Origin: Bradyrhizobium sp.
Lineage (GTDB): Bacteria; Pseudomonadota; Alphaproteobacteria; Rhizobiales; Xanthobacteraceae
Assembly: GCF_030654605.1 (NCBI RefSeq)
Contig: NZ_JAURXB010000270.1
Span: 62,001-126,000 of the forward strand
Direction: 5' to 3'
DNA: 64,000 bases
Program-made: the position numbers and the translations under genes
Notes under the pieces: model-generated
What the model was told of the DNA's origin: nothing
Database searches by the model: none
The model's input: only the letters and a program-made list of their open reading frames with translations
Shown here: positions 25,498 through 35,629 of the stretch, in pieces
Position numbering within the stretch: the stretch's first letter is position 1
Layout: every line of letters starts with the position of its first letter

Positions 25498-27018
25498 CTA
25501 CTGTACGCCCAGCGCCACGAAGCGCAGTTCGCCTTCGGCGTTCGAGACCAGCAGCAGGACGGATTTCTTGCCGTCCTTCTTCAGCTGATCGACCCGCTTC
25601 TTGATGTCGGCGGCGCTGGCCACCGACTCCTGCGCCACCTCGACGATCACGTCGCCGGCGCTGAGCCGCTTCCCGGCGGCGTCGGAGCCGCTGTCGACCC
25701 CGGTGACGATGACGCCCTTGACGCTGTCCTTGATCTTGTAACGGGTGCGCAGGTCCTTGCTGAGGATGGCGAGGTCGAGACCGAGCGCCTTTTGCGTCAC
25801 CGGCTTCTCGACGGGCTCGTCCTTGGTTTTGGCCGCGGTCTGCACCGCCTTGTCATCCACAAGGCGGCCGAGCGTGACCTTGCGGGTCTCTTCCTTGCCC
25901 TTGCGGATGATGACGACGTCGACCTCCTTGCCGACCGCGGTGTCGGCCACCACGCGCGACAGGTCCTTCGGTTCCTTGATGTCCTTGCCGTCGAATTTGA
26001 TCACGACGTCGCCGGGCTCGATGCCGGCCGGTTTGGCCGGACCCTTGTCCTCGACGCCGGCGATCAGGGCGCCGCGCGCCGGCTTGATGCTGAGACTCTC
26101 GGCGATTTCCTCGGTGACCTGCTGGATGCGGACGCCGAGCCAGCCGCGGCGCAATTCGCCGAACTGCCGCAGCGAATCCACCACGCCGACCACGGTCTTC
26201 GACGGCACCGCGAACCCGATGCCGATCGAGCCGCCGGTCGGCGAGATGATCAGCGTGTTGACGCCGACCACTTCGCCGTCGAGGTTGAACAGCGGGCCGC
26301 CGGAATTGCCGCGGTTGATGGAGGCGTCGGTCTGGATGTAGCTGTCATAGGGACCGGTGTTGATGTCGCGGTTGCGCGCCGAAACGATACCGGCGGTGAC
26401 GGTGCCGCCGAGGCTGAAGGGATTGCCGATCGCGATTACCCATTCGCCGAGCCGCAGCTTCTCGGAATCGCCGAACTTCACCGCGACCAGCGGTTTGGCC
26501 GGCGGCTTGAACTTCAGCACCGCGAGATCGGTCTTCTTGTCGACGCCGACCAGCTCGGCCTTGATCTTGGTGCCGTCGTTCATGATGATGTTGATCTCGT
26601 CGGCATCCGCGATGACGTGATTGTTGGTCACGGCAATGCCTGCGGTGTCGACGATGAAGCCGGAGCCGAGCGAGTTGGTCTTGCGCGGCTGCGCCTCGCC
26701 GCCCTTGGAGCCGCCTCCCGGACCGCCGCGGCGGTTCTTGAAAAAATCGTCGAAGAATTCCTCGAACGGCGAGCCCGGCGGCAGTTGCGGCGTCGCGCCC
26801 CGCTCGCCGCCGGAGGAGCCTCCCTTGGCTTCGACGGTCTGCGAGGTCGAGATGTTGACGACGGCGTCGATCACCTTCTCGGCGACGTCGGCGATGCCGT
26901 CGGGACCGCGCGCCAAAGCCGGCCCGGAAAGAACCGGCGCAGCAAGCAGGCTCGCGGCGCAGATCGCGGCCATCAGGGGGCGCAGGCGATAGCTCGGGTA
27001 TGGAGTAGCACCGGTCAT
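25498..27018 (-). CDS. Periplasmic serine protease, Do/DegP family
   Basis: 506 residues: signal peptide (LMAAICAASLLAAPVLSGPA), trypsin-like domain with triad His in VTNNHVIADADEI, Asp in KKTDLAVLKF, Ser in RGNSGGPLFNLDGE, then two PDZ domains (RRGWLGVRIQQVTEEIAESL around 300; KGVIVTGVDSGSDAAGKRLS around 430). A Gly/Arg-rich linker (NRRGGPGGGSKGGEAQPRK) lies between the N-terminal helix and the protease. It degrades or refolds misfolded envelope proteins. ATG 27018 with AGAGAAG upstream is the start; the longer frame is not needed. It lies downstream of hflK-hflC and DUF2065 on one strand, a layout common in proteobacteria. Confidence 0.95.
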   Translation of the reverse strand: MTGATPYPSYRLRPLMAAICAASLLAAPVLSGPALARGPDGIADVAEKVIDAVVNISTSQTVEAKGGSSGGERGATPQLPPGSPFEEFFDDFFKNRRGGPGGGSKGGEAQPRKTNSLGSGFIVDTAGIAVTNNHVIADADEINIIMNDGTKIKAELVGVDKKTDLAVLKFKPPAKPLVAVKFGDSEKLRLGEWVIAIGNPFSLGGTVTAGIVSARNRDINTGPYDSYIQTDASINRGNSGGPLFNLDGEVVGVNTLIISPTGGSIGIGFAVPSKTVVGVVDSLRQFGELRRGWLGVRIQQVTEEIAESLSIKPARGALIAGVEDKGPAKPAGIEPGDVVIKFDGKDIKEPKDLSRVVADTAVGKEVDVVIIRKGKEETRKVTLGRLVDDKAVQTAAKTKDEPVEKPVTQKALGLDLAILSKDLRTRYKIKDSVKGVIVTGVDSGSDAAGKRLSAGDVIVEVAQESVASAADIKKRVDQLKKDGKKSVLLLVSNAEGELRFVALGVQ

Positions 27019-27180
27019 ATCGGCTTCTCTCTTTGCGACGGGTCGGAATCTGGAGGGCACAGTGCGCCCGAACTGGTCTGCGGCGCAAGCATTTGAGCCG
27101 GACATTCCGGCGAAAAACCGGCGCCGGCGGCTCACGATCGCGTTGATCCCGCAACCTTTTTAGCGTGCTGAGCCGAAACG

Positions 27181-27381
27181 TTAGCGCCGGACAAACCAGA
27201 TCAGGACCAGGCCCACGACCGCCGATCCGATGCCGACGATGCGCAGGATGTTGTCCGGCGTCGCCATGGCGCTCTGCATCGCCCGGCGCATCCAGGCCGG
27301 GCTTGCCGCGAACAGCAGGCCTTCAAGCACAAACAGGATGCCGAGGCCGATGAGGAAGTCGGCAAACGCTATGGACCTCAT
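27181..27381 (-). CDS. DUF2065 small membrane protein
   Basis: 66 residues, two hydrophobic helices: ADFLIGLGILFVLEGLLFAA and NILRIVGIGSAVVGLVLIWF, joined by a basic amphipathic segment (PAWMRRAMQSAMATPDN). It matches DUF2065 (YjeT type), which usually accompanies hflK/hflC. Function unknown; association with the HflKC membrane complex is inferred from position only. Confidence 0.9.
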   Translation of the reverse strand: MRSIAFADFLIGLGILFVLEGLLFAASPAWMRRAMQSAMATPDNILRIVGIGSAVVGLVLIWFVRR

Positions 27382-27484
27382 CGGACTGAAACCTCACCCT
27401 TGACGTTCTTTTTTGATGGCAGCGGCTGGTTGCCGCCGCAGGCGAAGCGGCACCCCGCTTCGCCTGGTTCTTGTTCAGACAACC

Positions 27485-28393
27485 TTACGGCTTCGGCGCA
27501 ACCGGCGCCGCCGCAACCGGCGGCTTGCCCGACGCGTTGCTGAAGAACTTGAAGAAGTCGGAGTCCGGCCGCAGCAAGAAGCGGGTATCGTTGCTGCGCA
27601 GCCCGTTCTCATACGCCGTCATCGAACGGTAGAACGCGAAGAAATCCGCATCCTGGCCGTAGGCTTCGGCGAACAGCCGGTTGCGTTCGCCGTCGCCCGC
27701 GCCGCGTATCTGCTCGGCGGTGGAGTTGGCGTCGGCGATGATGACGACGGCTTCACGGTCGGCCTTCGACCTGATCTCCTGCGCCTTCTGGCCGCCTTGC
27801 GCGCGGAACTCGGCCGCTTCGCGTTGACGTTCGGTCTGCATTCGCTGGTAGACCGCCTGGCTGTTCTGCTCCGGCAGATCGGCACGCCGGATTCTGACAT
27901 CGACGACCTCGATGCCATAGCCCTCGGCTTCCTTGTCGAGCTGCTCGCGGATCCGCCCCATCAGGACTTCGCGCTCGTCGCGCACCACCTTGATGAAGGT
28001 GACCTCGCCGAGCACGCGGCGCAACGACGCGTTGAGCAACGTGGTCAGCTGGATGTTGGCGGCCTGGATCGAGCCGATGCTCTGGTAGAACCGCAGCGCA
28101 TCCTTGATGCGATAGCGGGCGAAGGCATCGACCACCAGCCGCTTCTGGTCCGACGCGATCACTTCCTGCGCCGGGTTTTCCAGATCGAGGATCCGCTTGT
28201 CGATATTGATCACGGTATCGATGAACGGAGCCTTGAAGTGCAGGCCCGGCTCGGGGACGACGTCGACCGGCTTGCCGAACCGCACCACCAGCGCCTGCTG
28301 GGTCTGCGTCACCTGGAACACCGAACTGTAGCCGACGATCAGCACGACCAGCAGCAGGAGTAGCGCGACAATACCTGTGGTTCCGGACTTCAT
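27485..28393 (-). CDS. hflC: FtsH protease modulator HflC
   Basis: 302 residues, one N-terminal membrane helix (IVALLLLLVVLIVGYSSVFQ) and an SPFH/band-7 domain (~22-200; QALVVRFGKPVDVVPEPGLH). The C-terminal half is helical and ends in a short Pro/Ala tail. With HflK it forms a periplasm-facing cage around FtsH that limits degradation of membrane proteins. The start ATG overlaps the hflK stop by four bases (ATGA), giving translational coupling. Confidence 0.96.
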   Translation of the reverse strand: MKSGTTGIVALLLLLVVLIVGYSSVFQVTQTQQALVVRFGKPVDVVPEPGLHFKAPFIDTVINIDKRILDLENPAQEVIASDQKRLVVDAFARYRIKDALRFYQSIGSIQAANIQLTTLLNASLRRVLGEVTFIKVVRDEREVLMGRIREQLDKEAEGYGIEVVDVRIRRADLPEQNSQAVYQRMQTERQREAAEFRAQGGQKAQEIRSKADREAVVIIADANSTAEQIRGAGDGERNRLFAEAYGQDADFFAFYRSMTAYENGLRSNDTRFLLRPDSDFFKFFSNASGKPPVAAAPVAPKP

Positions 28394-29550
28394 CGGGTGG
28401 CTCCGCTCTGCTGTTGCTGACCGGCGGCCGGCGCGGCCTGACGCCGCGGCGACAGTTCGCTCAGCGGCAGAAACGGCACGACACCTTGTCCGGATTGTCC
28501 GGACGACGAACCGCCGCCGTCATAGATCAGCTTCTCGGCGTTGCCGAGGATGCGCTCCATCGTCTCCAGATAGATGCGCTGGCGCGTGACATCGGGCGCC
28601 TTCTTGTATTCGTCATAGACCTTCAGGAAGCGCGCGCTCTGGCCCTTGGCCTCGGCGATCGCCTGCTGCTGGTAGCCTTCGGCGACCTGCAGGATCTGCG
28701 CGGCACGGCCGCGCGCGTCGGGGACGACGCGGTTGGAATAGGTCTGCGCCTCGTTCTGCAACCGTTCGAGATCGGCGCGCGCCGCCTGCACGTCACGGAA
28801 CGCGTCGATCACCTGCGCCGGCGGATCGACCTTCTGCATCTGCACCTGGGCGACCTGGATGCCCGAACCATAGCTGTCGAGCGTCTTCTGCATCAGGTCC
28901 TGCACGTTGGCTTCCGTCGTGGTGCGGGCGCCGGTCAGGATCGGCTGGATGTTGGCGCGACCAACCACCTCGCGCATCGCGCTCTCGGCCACCGCCTTCA
29001 CGGTGCCTTCGGGATTCTGGATGTTGAACAGGTAATTGCCGACGCCGTCGGGCTTGATCCGCCACAGCACGGTGAAGTCGACGTCGACGATGTTCTCGTC
29101 GCCGGTCAGCATCAGGCTCTCTTCGGGCACGTCGCGCATGGTGCGACCGCGCCGCGCCGGATCCTCGATCAGGGACATGCCGATGCTGATGGTGGAAACA
29201 CGCAGCGCCTTGGGCAACAGCACGGTCTCGATCGGATAGGGCCAGTGATAGTTCAGGCCCGGCTGTACCGTGCGCACATGCTTGCCGAAGCGCAGCACCA
29301 CGCCGAGTTCTTCGGACTGGACGCGGAAAACGCCGGAGAACAGCCAGACGATCACCGCGATGAGCAGGATGATCGCGACGCCCATGCCGCTGAAATACCC
29401 GCCCGGCAAAATCTGCTGCAGCCGATCCTGGCCGCGGCGCAGAAGGTCTTCGAGATCGGGCGGCCTCGGCCCCGCCGATTGCGGGCCTGAGCCCCAAGGC
29501 CCTTTCGGACCGGAGCCCCACGGGCCTCCGCCTTGATTCTTCCACGGCAT
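28390..29550 (-). CDS. hflK: FtsH protease modulator HflK
   Basis: 386 residues. The N-terminal ~45 are Gly/Pro/Trp-rich repeats (GPWGSGPKGPWGSGP), then one membrane helix (GVAIILLIAVIVWLFSGVFR ~58-77) and an SPFH domain (~78-270). The C-terminus is a Gln/Ser/Gly-rich disordered tail. HflK partners HflC. It follows folA by 156 bases on the same strand, starts an operon with hflC, and has GGAG within 11 bases of its ATG. Confidence 0.96.
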   Translation of the reverse strand: MPWKNQGGGPWGSGPKGPWGSGPQSAGPRPPDLEDLLRRGQDRLQQILPGGYFSGMGVAIILLIAVIVWLFSGVFRVQSEELGVVLRFGKHVRTVQPGLNYHWPYPIETVLLPKALRVSTISIGMSLIEDPARRGRTMRDVPEESLMLTGDENIVDVDFTVLWRIKPDGVGNYLFNIQNPEGTVKAVAESAMREVVGRANIQPILTGARTTTEANVQDLMQKTLDSYGSGIQVAQVQMQKVDPPAQVIDAFRDVQAARADLERLQNEAQTYSNRVVPDARGRAAQILQVAEGYQQQAIAEAKGQSARFLKVYDEYKKAPDVTRQRIYLETMERILGNAEKLIYDGGGSSSGQSGQGVVPFLPLSELSPRRQAAPAAGQQQQSGATR

Positions 29551-29706
29551 CGACAGTCTCCTCCGCGGGCCGAGGCAAAGGCGCCCGGCCTCACTACATC
29601 TGCACGGCCTTATAGGGGACCGCCCCGGCCCTTACAACGCGGCTTGTTGGCTCGCAGGAGCTATGCTCGGGCCGGAATTTGTCAATGCAAACATTGCCTA
29701 AAGGAG

Positions 29707-30237
29707 TTAATGCGGCCTCCGTCGGCGATATGTCACATAGGAATAGTCGGCGCTGTGGTCCGGACCGGCCGGATTCCGCACCCGCGCAACCTCTTCCCAG
29801 GCCGAAGAATCGATGGCGGAGAAAAAGGTATCGCCCTCCGGCCGGGCATGCACCTCGGTAATTTCCAGCCGGTCCGCCCGATCCATCCATTGCGCGTAGA
29901 TTTCGGCGCCACCGATCACGGCGATCTCAGTGGCGAAACGCCGCAGCGCATCGCCGGTTGCGACCGCATGGGCGGCGTCGAACGAGGTCGTCACCACGGC
30001 GCCTTCGGCGCGAAAGCCGGCGTCGCGCGTCATCACGATGTTGGTCCGTCCGGGCAGCGGTCTGGGCAGCGATATGAAGGTCTTGCGGCCCATCACCACC
30101 GGCTTGCCCAGCGTCATCGCCTTCAAGCGCAGCATATCGGACTTCAGCCGCCACGGAATGGCGCCGCCGGCACCGATCACGCCGTTCTCGGCCACCGCGA
30201 CGATGAGGACGATTTCAGGACGAGAAGTCGCACTCAC
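29707..30237 (-). CDS. folA: Dihydrofolate reductase
   Basis: 176 residues. NADPH-dependent reduction of dihydrofolate. Motifs: [20 protein letters not shown] (~10-29), the catalytic-site acid Asp in [31 protein letters not shown], and [11 protein letters not shown]. It follows thyA with a 4-base overlap. The pair regenerates tetrahydrofolate consumed by thymidylate synthesis. Confidence 0.96.
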   Translation of the reverse strand: MSATSRPEIVLIVAVAENGVIGAGGAIPWRLKSDMLRLKAMTLGKPVVMGRKTFISLPRPLPGRTNIVMTRDAGFRAEGAVVTTSFDAAHAVATGDALRRFATEIAVIGGAEIYAQWMDRADRLEITEVHARPEGDTFFSAIDSSAWEEVARVRNPAGPDHSADYSYVTYRRRRPH

Positions 30238-31028
30238 ACCGCGACCTCGGCCTTGATGTGCGGGTGCGGGTCGTAGCCTTCGAGCACGAAGTCTTCATAG
30301 CGGAAGGCGAAGATGTCCTTCACGTCGGGATTGATCTTCATGGTGGGCAGCGGCCGCGTCGGGCGCGTCAGTTGCAGCCGGGCCTGATCGAGGTGATTGA
30401 CGTAAAGATGGGTGTCGCCGAACGAGTGAACGAAATCGCCGGGCTTCAGGCCGGTGACCTGCGCCACCATCATCGTCAGCAGCGCATAGGAGGCGATGTT
30501 GAAGGGCACGCCGAGAAACACGTCGGCGGAACGCTGATAGAGCTGGCACGACAATTTGCCGTTGGCGACCCAGAACTGAAACAGGCAATGGCACGGCGGC
30601 AGCGCCATCTTGTCGATTTCGGCGGGATTCCACGCCGTCACGATCAGGCGGCGCGAATCCGGATTGCGCTTGATCATGTCGATGACATTGGCGATCTGGT
30701 CGATGTGGCGGCCGTCCGGCGCCGGCCACGAGCGCCACTGCGATCCATAGACCGGGCCGAGGTCGCCATTGGCATCGGCCCACTCATCCCAGATCGAAAC
30801 GCCGTTGTCCTTGAGATATTTGATGTTGGTGTCGCCTTTGAGGAACCAGAGCAATTCGTGCACGATCGATTTCATCGGCAGCTTCTTGGTGGTCAGCATC
30901 GGAAAGCCGGCGGCCAGGTTGAAGCGCATCTGGTGGCCGAAGATCGACAGCGTACCGGTGCCGGTGCGGTCCTGCTTCTCCGCGCCGTCCGAGAGAATCC
31001 GTTCGAGCAGATCGTGATACTGATTCAT
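30234..31028 (-). CDS. thyA: Thymidylate synthase
   Basis: 264 residues, the standard size of bacterial ThyA. dUMP-binding Arg and catalytic Cys are in [20 protein letters not shown] and [11 protein letters not shown] (Cys ~146); folate site [19 protein letters not shown]. It makes dTMP from dUMP and methylenetetrahydrofolate. It is the first gene of the thyA-folA pair. Confidence 0.97.
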   Translation of the reverse strand: MNQYHDLLERILSDGAEKQDRTGTGTLSIFGHQMRFNLAAGFPMLTTKKLPMKSIVHELLWFLKGDTNIKYLKDNGVSIWDEWADANGDLGPVYGSQWRSWPAPDGRHIDQIANVIDMIKRNPDSRRLIVTAWNPAEIDKMALPPCHCLFQFWVANGKLSCQLYQRSADVFLGVPFNIASYALLTMMVAQVTGLKPGDFVHSFGDTHLYVNHLDQARLQLTRPTRPLPTMKINPDVKDIFAFRYEDFVLEGYDPHPHIKAEVAV

Positions 31029-31201
31029 GGCGACAGGCTGTTCATCCGGGGAAAAGCCACTCTTAGCGGGCGGACCGGCCGATCGACACGGCGATTCGGC
31101 TCACAACCGCGATTATACCCGGAAAAATGAGGTTCCGGGTCGCCTTCGGCAAGGGTCGGGAAGCCGCCTTCTCGGCCAGCTAGCGATCCTGGAAGCGGGC
31201 C

Positions 31202-31726
31202 TCAATGGTGATGATGCATTCGCTTGCCGCCGCCATATCCGCGCAGATCGGCATAGCGCCTCATCTGGACAGGCGTCAGTAAAGCCGCGGTAGAGAGATG
31301 GTATTTGAGATGGGCTTCGCGCAAGGCGCCCTGCGTCGTGGCCAGCGCTGCCGTGGAGGCTTTCAGGCTTTCCGGGGTCACGATGCGGTCGGCAAACTGC
31401 CGGTCCAGTTCGGCTTCCTGCTCGATCAGCTTCGAGCCGAGCGGCACCGCCTCCATCTTCATGGAATCGAACAGACGCTGCACGCTGGCGCGCTGATCCG
31501 CCGTCAGGTCGAGCTTGTCCGCCAGTTCCAGCACATGGGAAGGACCGGGATAGCCGTTTAGCTCGGCCGCCAGCGCCAGCCCCATGCCGCGACCGGCGCC
31601 GAGGTCCGCCACCTGCTGTTCCGACAGCGCCTTGATCGGACGCGTCTGCATCCCGGCATAGGGGGGTTGGGCAACGGCTGCGCCTGCAGACAGGAACAAG
31701 CCGGCTATCAGGGAAAATCGGATCAT
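31202..31726 (-). CDS. Spy/CpxP-like periplasmic protein with natural His tail
   Basis: 174 residues, signal peptide (LIAGLFLSAGAAVAQ), then a mostly helical mature protein with LTxxQ-type motifs (KLDLTADQRASVQRLF; TAALLTPVQMRRYADL). This is the pattern of Spy/CpxP/CnrX envelope stress and metal sensors. The protein ends GGGKRMHHHH, four natural His that could bind nickel or copper. Function likely chaperone-like or metal-binding; unproven. It stands alone between thyA and tctC. Confidence 0.82.
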   Translation of the reverse strand: MIRFSLIAGLFLSAGAAVAQPPYAGMQTRPIKALSEQQVADLGAGRGMGLALAAELNGYPGPSHVLELADKLDLTADQRASVQRLFDSMKMEAVPLGSKLIEQEAELDRQFADRIVTPESLKASTAALATTQGALREAHLKYHLSTAALLTPVQMRRYADLRGYGGGKRMHHHH

Positions 31727-31826
31727 GCTGCCTCGCTCGGCCGGCCGTCAGCCTCAATCAAGATCGGCCGCCGCCAACATTAAACCAATGCAGGGCGGCG
31801 GCCGGTACCGATTTCGTGAGCGCGGA

Positions 31827-32810
31827 TCAATTGGCCGGCTTGACCACCGCCGTCCACTTGGCGATTTCGCTCTTCACCAAAGCCGCCAGCGAGGCGGGCG
31901 TGCGTTCCGCCGTCGACGGGATGACGCTGCCGAGATCGAGCAGGCGCTTGCGGACGGTTTCATCGTCGAGCGCCTTGACCACCGCCGCGTTGAGCTTGGC
32001 GACGATCTCGGGCGACGTTCCCTTCGGCGCGAAAATCGCGTTCCAGGCCTGGGCCTGGAAGTCGGGCAGACCGCCTTCCTTGGTGGTCGGAACGTCCGGC
32101 AACGACGGATTGCGCTCGGGGGTCGCGATCGCATAGGCCTTGATGGTGCCGCCCTTGACCTGCGGCACCGCATTGACGATCTGGTCGCACATGTAGTCGA
32201 CCTGACCGCCGACCAGCGCATTCATGGCGGGACCCGTGCCATTGAAGGGGATGCCGACCGGCTTGATGCCGAGGACGGAATTCAGCAACTCGCACGACAC
32301 GTTGGAGACCGAGCCCACGCCGGCATGCGCGGCATTGACCTTGTCGGCATTGGCCTTCACGTAGGTGACGAATTCCTTGAGATTCTTCGGCGCAAAATCC
32401 TTCTTCGCCAGGATCAGGATCGGGGTTCCCGCCAACAGCGCGACCGGCTCGAAATCCTTTTCGGGATGATAGGCCAGCTTGGGATACAGCGGCACCGACG
32501 CCGCGTGAGTGCCCATATGCCCGGTAATCAGCGTATAGCCGTCATTGGCGGCGCGCGCGGCGCGCGTGGTGGCGGTGGTGCCGCCGGCGCCGACCACGTT
32601 CTCGATGACGATGGTCTGGCCGAGCGTCTGCTGCATATGCCCGGTGACGATGCGCGCGATGACATCGGTCGGACCGCCGGCCGCGAACGGCACGATCATG
32701 GTGATGGAGCGGCTCGGATAGGCCGGCGCCTGGGCCTGCGCGGGAACCGCGCCGAGACCGGCGATTACGGCCAGACCACCGGCCGCCAGCATACGACTGT
32801 AAATATTCAT
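31827..32810 (-). CDS. tctC: Tripartite tricarboxylate transporter substrate-binding protein (TctC/Bug)
   Basis: 327 residues, secreted (signal AVIAGLGAVPAQAQA), Bug-type solute receptor. Landmarks: SITMIVPFAAGGPTDVIARI (~32), NVVGAGGTTATTRAARA, and GILNAAHAGVGSVSN-like NAAHAGVGSVSNVSCELL. It feeds the TctA/TctB membrane part encoded next. Substrates of this group are carboxylates such as citrate or terephthalate; the exact one is unknown. GAGGGAAATCTG precedes the ATG. It lies after tctA on the same strand. Confidence 0.92.
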   Translation of the reverse strand: MNIYSRMLAAGGLAVIAGLGAVPAQAQAPAYPSRSITMIVPFAAGGPTDVIARIVTGHMQQTLGQTIVIENVVGAGGTTATTRAARAANDGYTLITGHMGTHAASVPLYPKLAYHPEKDFEPVALLAGTPILILAKKDFAPKNLKEFVTYVKANADKVNAAHAGVGSVSNVSCELLNSVLGIKPVGIPFNGTGPAMNALVGGQVDYMCDQIVNAVPQVKGGTIKAYAIATPERNPSLPDVPTTKEGGLPDFQAQAWNAIFAPKGTSPEIVAKLNAAVVKALDDETVRKRLLDLGSVIPSTAERTPASLAALVKSEIAKWTAVVKPAN

Positions 32811-32934
32811 CAGATTTCCCTCGCAAAAGAAGCCAGTCGAATAGGCCGGACTGAGCCGGCCCGCACTTGGTCACACGGCGCAGCATCCGAAACCAGACTT
32901 CCGGATGCGGCGCCGCGACGCATGTCAGTTCCCG

Positions 32935-34503
32935 TCAGTTCTCGGACTCCACGAACACCTCGTCACGCTTCTTGCGCAGCGATGGCAATATCGTCAGCAC
33001 CAGCAGGGCCGCCGAGATCAACATCAGCACAGCCGACAGCGGACGGGTAGCGAACACCGTCCAGTCGCCGCGCGAGATCAGCAAGGCGCGACGCAGGTTC
33101 TCTTCCATCAGCGGTCCGAGCACCATCCCGAGCAGCAATGGCGCCGGCTCGAAGTCATGCTTGATCAGCCAGTAGCCGAGCAACCCGAATGCACCGGCGA
33201 GCATCACGTCGGTCGGCGCGTTGTTCACCGAATAGATGCCGATCGAACAAAAGACCACGATCGACGGGAACATCAGGCGATACGGCACACGCAACAGCCG
33301 CACCCAGATCCCGACCAGCGGCAGGTTGATGATCAGCAGCATCAAATTGCCGACCCACATCGAGGCGATCATGCCCCAGACCAGTTCGGGCTGCTTCTGC
33401 ATCACCTGCGGTCCCGGCACGATGCCGTGAATGGTCATCGCTCCGACCATCAGCGCCATCACCGCATTGGGCGGAATGCCCAGCGTGAGCAGCGGGATGA
33501 ACGAGGTCTGCGCCGCGGCGTTGTTGGCGCTTTCCGGCGCCGCCACCCCCTCGATCACGCCACGACCGAACTTCTGCGGATGCTTCGACAGCTTCTTTTC
33601 CATCGTATAGGCCGCGAACGATGCGATGACCGCGCCACCGCCCGGCAGAATGCCGAGGATCGATCCCAGTACCGTTCCCCGCAGAATCGCCGGCGCGGAA
33701 TCCCTCAGATCCTTCTTGGTCGGCATCAGGCCGGTGACCTTCTGCTGCACCAGCTGGCGGTCGGTTTCACCGCCCGCATCGAGGTTGCGGATGATCTCGG
33801 CGAAGCCGAACAGACCCATCGCGAGAGTAGCAAAGCCGAGACCGTCGGCGAGTTCGGGGATGTTGAACGCCATGCGCGAGGCACCGGTCTCGATGTCGGA
33901 CCCGACCATCGACAGCAGCAGGCCGAATACGATCATCGCGATCGCCTTCAGCACCGAACCCTTGGCCAGCACGACGGCGAAGATCAGGCCGAGCACCATC
34001 AGCGAGAAATACTCGGCGGGGCCGAAGGCCAGCGCGAGCTTGGTCAGCGGTGCGCCCAGCACCGCGATCAGCACGGTCGCGACGCAGCCGGCGAAGAACG
34101 AGCCGATCGCCGCGATCGCCAGCGCCGGACCCGCCCGGCCCTGCTTCGCCATCTGGAAGCCGTCGAGCGCGGTCACCACGGAGCCCGCCTCGCCCGGAAT
34201 ATTGACCAGGATCGAGGTGGTCGAGCCGCCATACTGGGCGCCGTAATAGATGCCGGCGAGCATGATCAGCGCGCCGACCGGCGGCAGGCCGAAGGTGATC
34301 GGCAGCAGCATGGCCACCGTGGCGATGGTGCCGATGCCCGGCAGCACGCCGACCAAGGTGCCGACCAGCGCGCCGATCAGGCACAGTAGAATGTTGACGG
34401 GTATCGGAATCGACATGCCGCCGAGAAAGGCGGGCGTCCACTGCACGAACTGAAATACGACACCGAAGCCGAGGCTGAGATTTGAAAGAACGTCACCCAT
34501 CAC
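32935..34503 (-). CDS. tctA: Tripartite tricarboxylate transporter large membrane subunit
   Basis: 522 residues, about 12 helices, the TctA family size. Conserved loops are visible: [40 protein letters not shown], and [20 protein letters not shown], all Gly-rich re-entrant segments. It forms the permease of the secondary (ion-driven) carrier. It starts four bases after the tctB stop; tctC follows. Confidence 0.95.
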   Translation of the reverse strand: MMGDVLSNLSLGFGVVFQFVQWTPAFLGGMSIPIPVNILLCLIGALVGTLVGVLPGIGTIATVAMLLPITFGLPPVGALIMLAGIYYGAQYGGSTTSILVNIPGEAGSVVTALDGFQMAKQGRAGPALAIAAIGSFFAGCVATVLIAVLGAPLTKLALAFGPAEYFSLMVLGLIFAVVLAKGSVLKAIAMIVFGLLLSMVGSDIETGASRMAFNIPELADGLGFATLAMGLFGFAEIIRNLDAGGETDRQLVQQKVTGLMPTKKDLRDSAPAILRGTVLGSILGILPGGGAVIASFAAYTMEKKLSKHPQKFGRGVIEGVAAPESANNAAAQTSFIPLLTLGIPPNAVMALMVGAMTIHGIVPGPQVMQKQPELVWGMIASMWVGNLMLLIINLPLVGIWVRLLRVPYRLMFPSIVVFCSIGIYSVNNAPTDVMLAGAFGLLGYWLIKHDFEPAPLLLGMVLGPLMEENLRRALLISRGDWTVFATRPLSAVLMLISAALLVLTILPSLRKKRDEVFVESEN

Positions 34504-34507
34504 ACCC

Positions 34508-35008
34508 TCACCGGATCAAGAATTTCGGCAGCATCTGCAAAGGCAGACCCAGCGCATAGGGGAATAACAGGCTGCAGAAGGTCGTCAGACAAACAGCGAC
34601 GATGATGGTTTGCTTCCATCGCGTTTCCGGCGTGCCCAGCGCCGCGATCAGGAAGCTGGTGAATGCCGCGAATATCAGGCCCATCGGGCGGATCGTCGCC
34701 GCAAAGGACAGGATGGCCAGCGATACGAACAGCGGGCCTCGCCACGCATAGGTGGTGATATGCTCGCCATCCTTAACAAGACCGACGATCGCTATCGCGG
34801 CGCCGAGCCCAAGCAACAGGTAGGCGAACATCCGGGGCGCGGTTCCGGCCCCGAACGAAAATCCGCGCATGCCCTGCAGGTCGCTCGATGCCCACAACGC
34901 GAATACCGCGATGGCAACCATCGCCAGTCCGCCGACGAAATCCTGCGGACCGCGTATCCATTTCGGCATGATGTATTTGACCGGTCCATGACTCGGCGTA
35001 TCACTCAT
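34508..35008 (-). CDS. tctB: Tripartite tricarboxylate transporter small membrane subunit
   Basis: 166 residues, four helices (LAMVAIAVFALWASSDLQGM; FAYLLLGLGAAIAIVGLV; LFVSLAILSFAATIRPMGLI; TIIVAVCLTTFCSLLFPYAL). TctB-type accessory subunit. The start ATG 35008 follows GGGAGTGAGACG. The order here is tctB-tctA-tctC along the transcript. Confidence 0.9.
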   Translation of the reverse strand: MSDTPSHGPVKYIMPKWIRGPQDFVGGLAMVAIAVFALWASSDLQGMRGFSFGAGTAPRMFAYLLLGLGAAIAIVGLVKDGEHITTYAWRGPLFVSLAILSFAATIRPMGLIFAAFTSFLIAALGTPETRWKQTIIVAVCLTTFCSLLFPYALGLPLQMLPKFLIR

Positions 35009-35095
35009 CGTCTCACTCCCCCGCACAGGCTTGACGCCCATTCTGTCTTTGGATGGCCCTGATGCCGGTCCGGCGAACCTGCCTACCGATTTTCA

Positions 35096-35629
35096 TCAGA
35101 TAACGCCAGCGAAACCCAAACACCCCCCGGCCAGCAGCATCCAGAACGGATTGAGCCGGGTGGCGAGGGCCAGTGCCGCGGTGGCGACGATTACCAGGGC
35201 GGCGGCCCAGGTCCGGTTCGAAGTCACCGCCAAAATCAGGCCGCTGGCGCCCATCAGCCCGATCGACAGCGGTACCAAAGCCGTCTGGATAATGGCAGGC
35301 CAGCGCGACTGAGTCGACCGCGCCAGCAAGCGGCTCACGTAATAGGCAACGACGGCGGTCGATCCGCACATCGCCAGCGTTGCAAGCAGCGCGCCTGCAA
35401 CTCCGGCGACGGAATATCCGACCAGTGTCACGATCAGCACATTCGGTCCCGGCGACATCTGCGATATCGCGAACACGTCGGCGAATTGCTTGTCGGTCAT
35501 CCAGTGGTGAACTTCGACCGCCACCCGGTGCATTTCCGGAATGGCGGCGTTGGCGCCCCCGACCGCGAACAACGACATCAGCCCGAAGGTCCAGGCCAAG
35601 GTTAGAATCGGATTGAGGTCCGAATCCAT
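35096..35629 (-). CDS. Chromate transporter, single (half-size) ChrA domain
   Basis: 177 residues, about five helices. It shows the ChrA domain pattern: FGLMSLFAVGGANAAIPEMH, FADVFAISQMSPGPNVLIVT, GYSVAGVAGALLATLAMCGS. Half-size members work as pairs of homologous genes in antiparallel orientation. No partner is present: the upstream sequence on this strand shows only the tail of an unrelated-looking hydrophobic frame (to 35602). It may export chromate or an oxyanion, or be a leftover. Confidence 0.8.
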   Translation of the reverse strand: MDSDLNPILTLAWTFGLMSLFAVGGANAAIPEMHRVAVEVHHWMTDKQFADVFAISQMSPGPNVLIVTLVGYSVAGVAGALLATLAMCGSTAVVAYYVSRLLARSTQSRWPAIIQTALVPLSIGLMGASGLILAVTSNRTWAAALVIVATAALALATRLNPFWMLLAGGCLGFAGVI

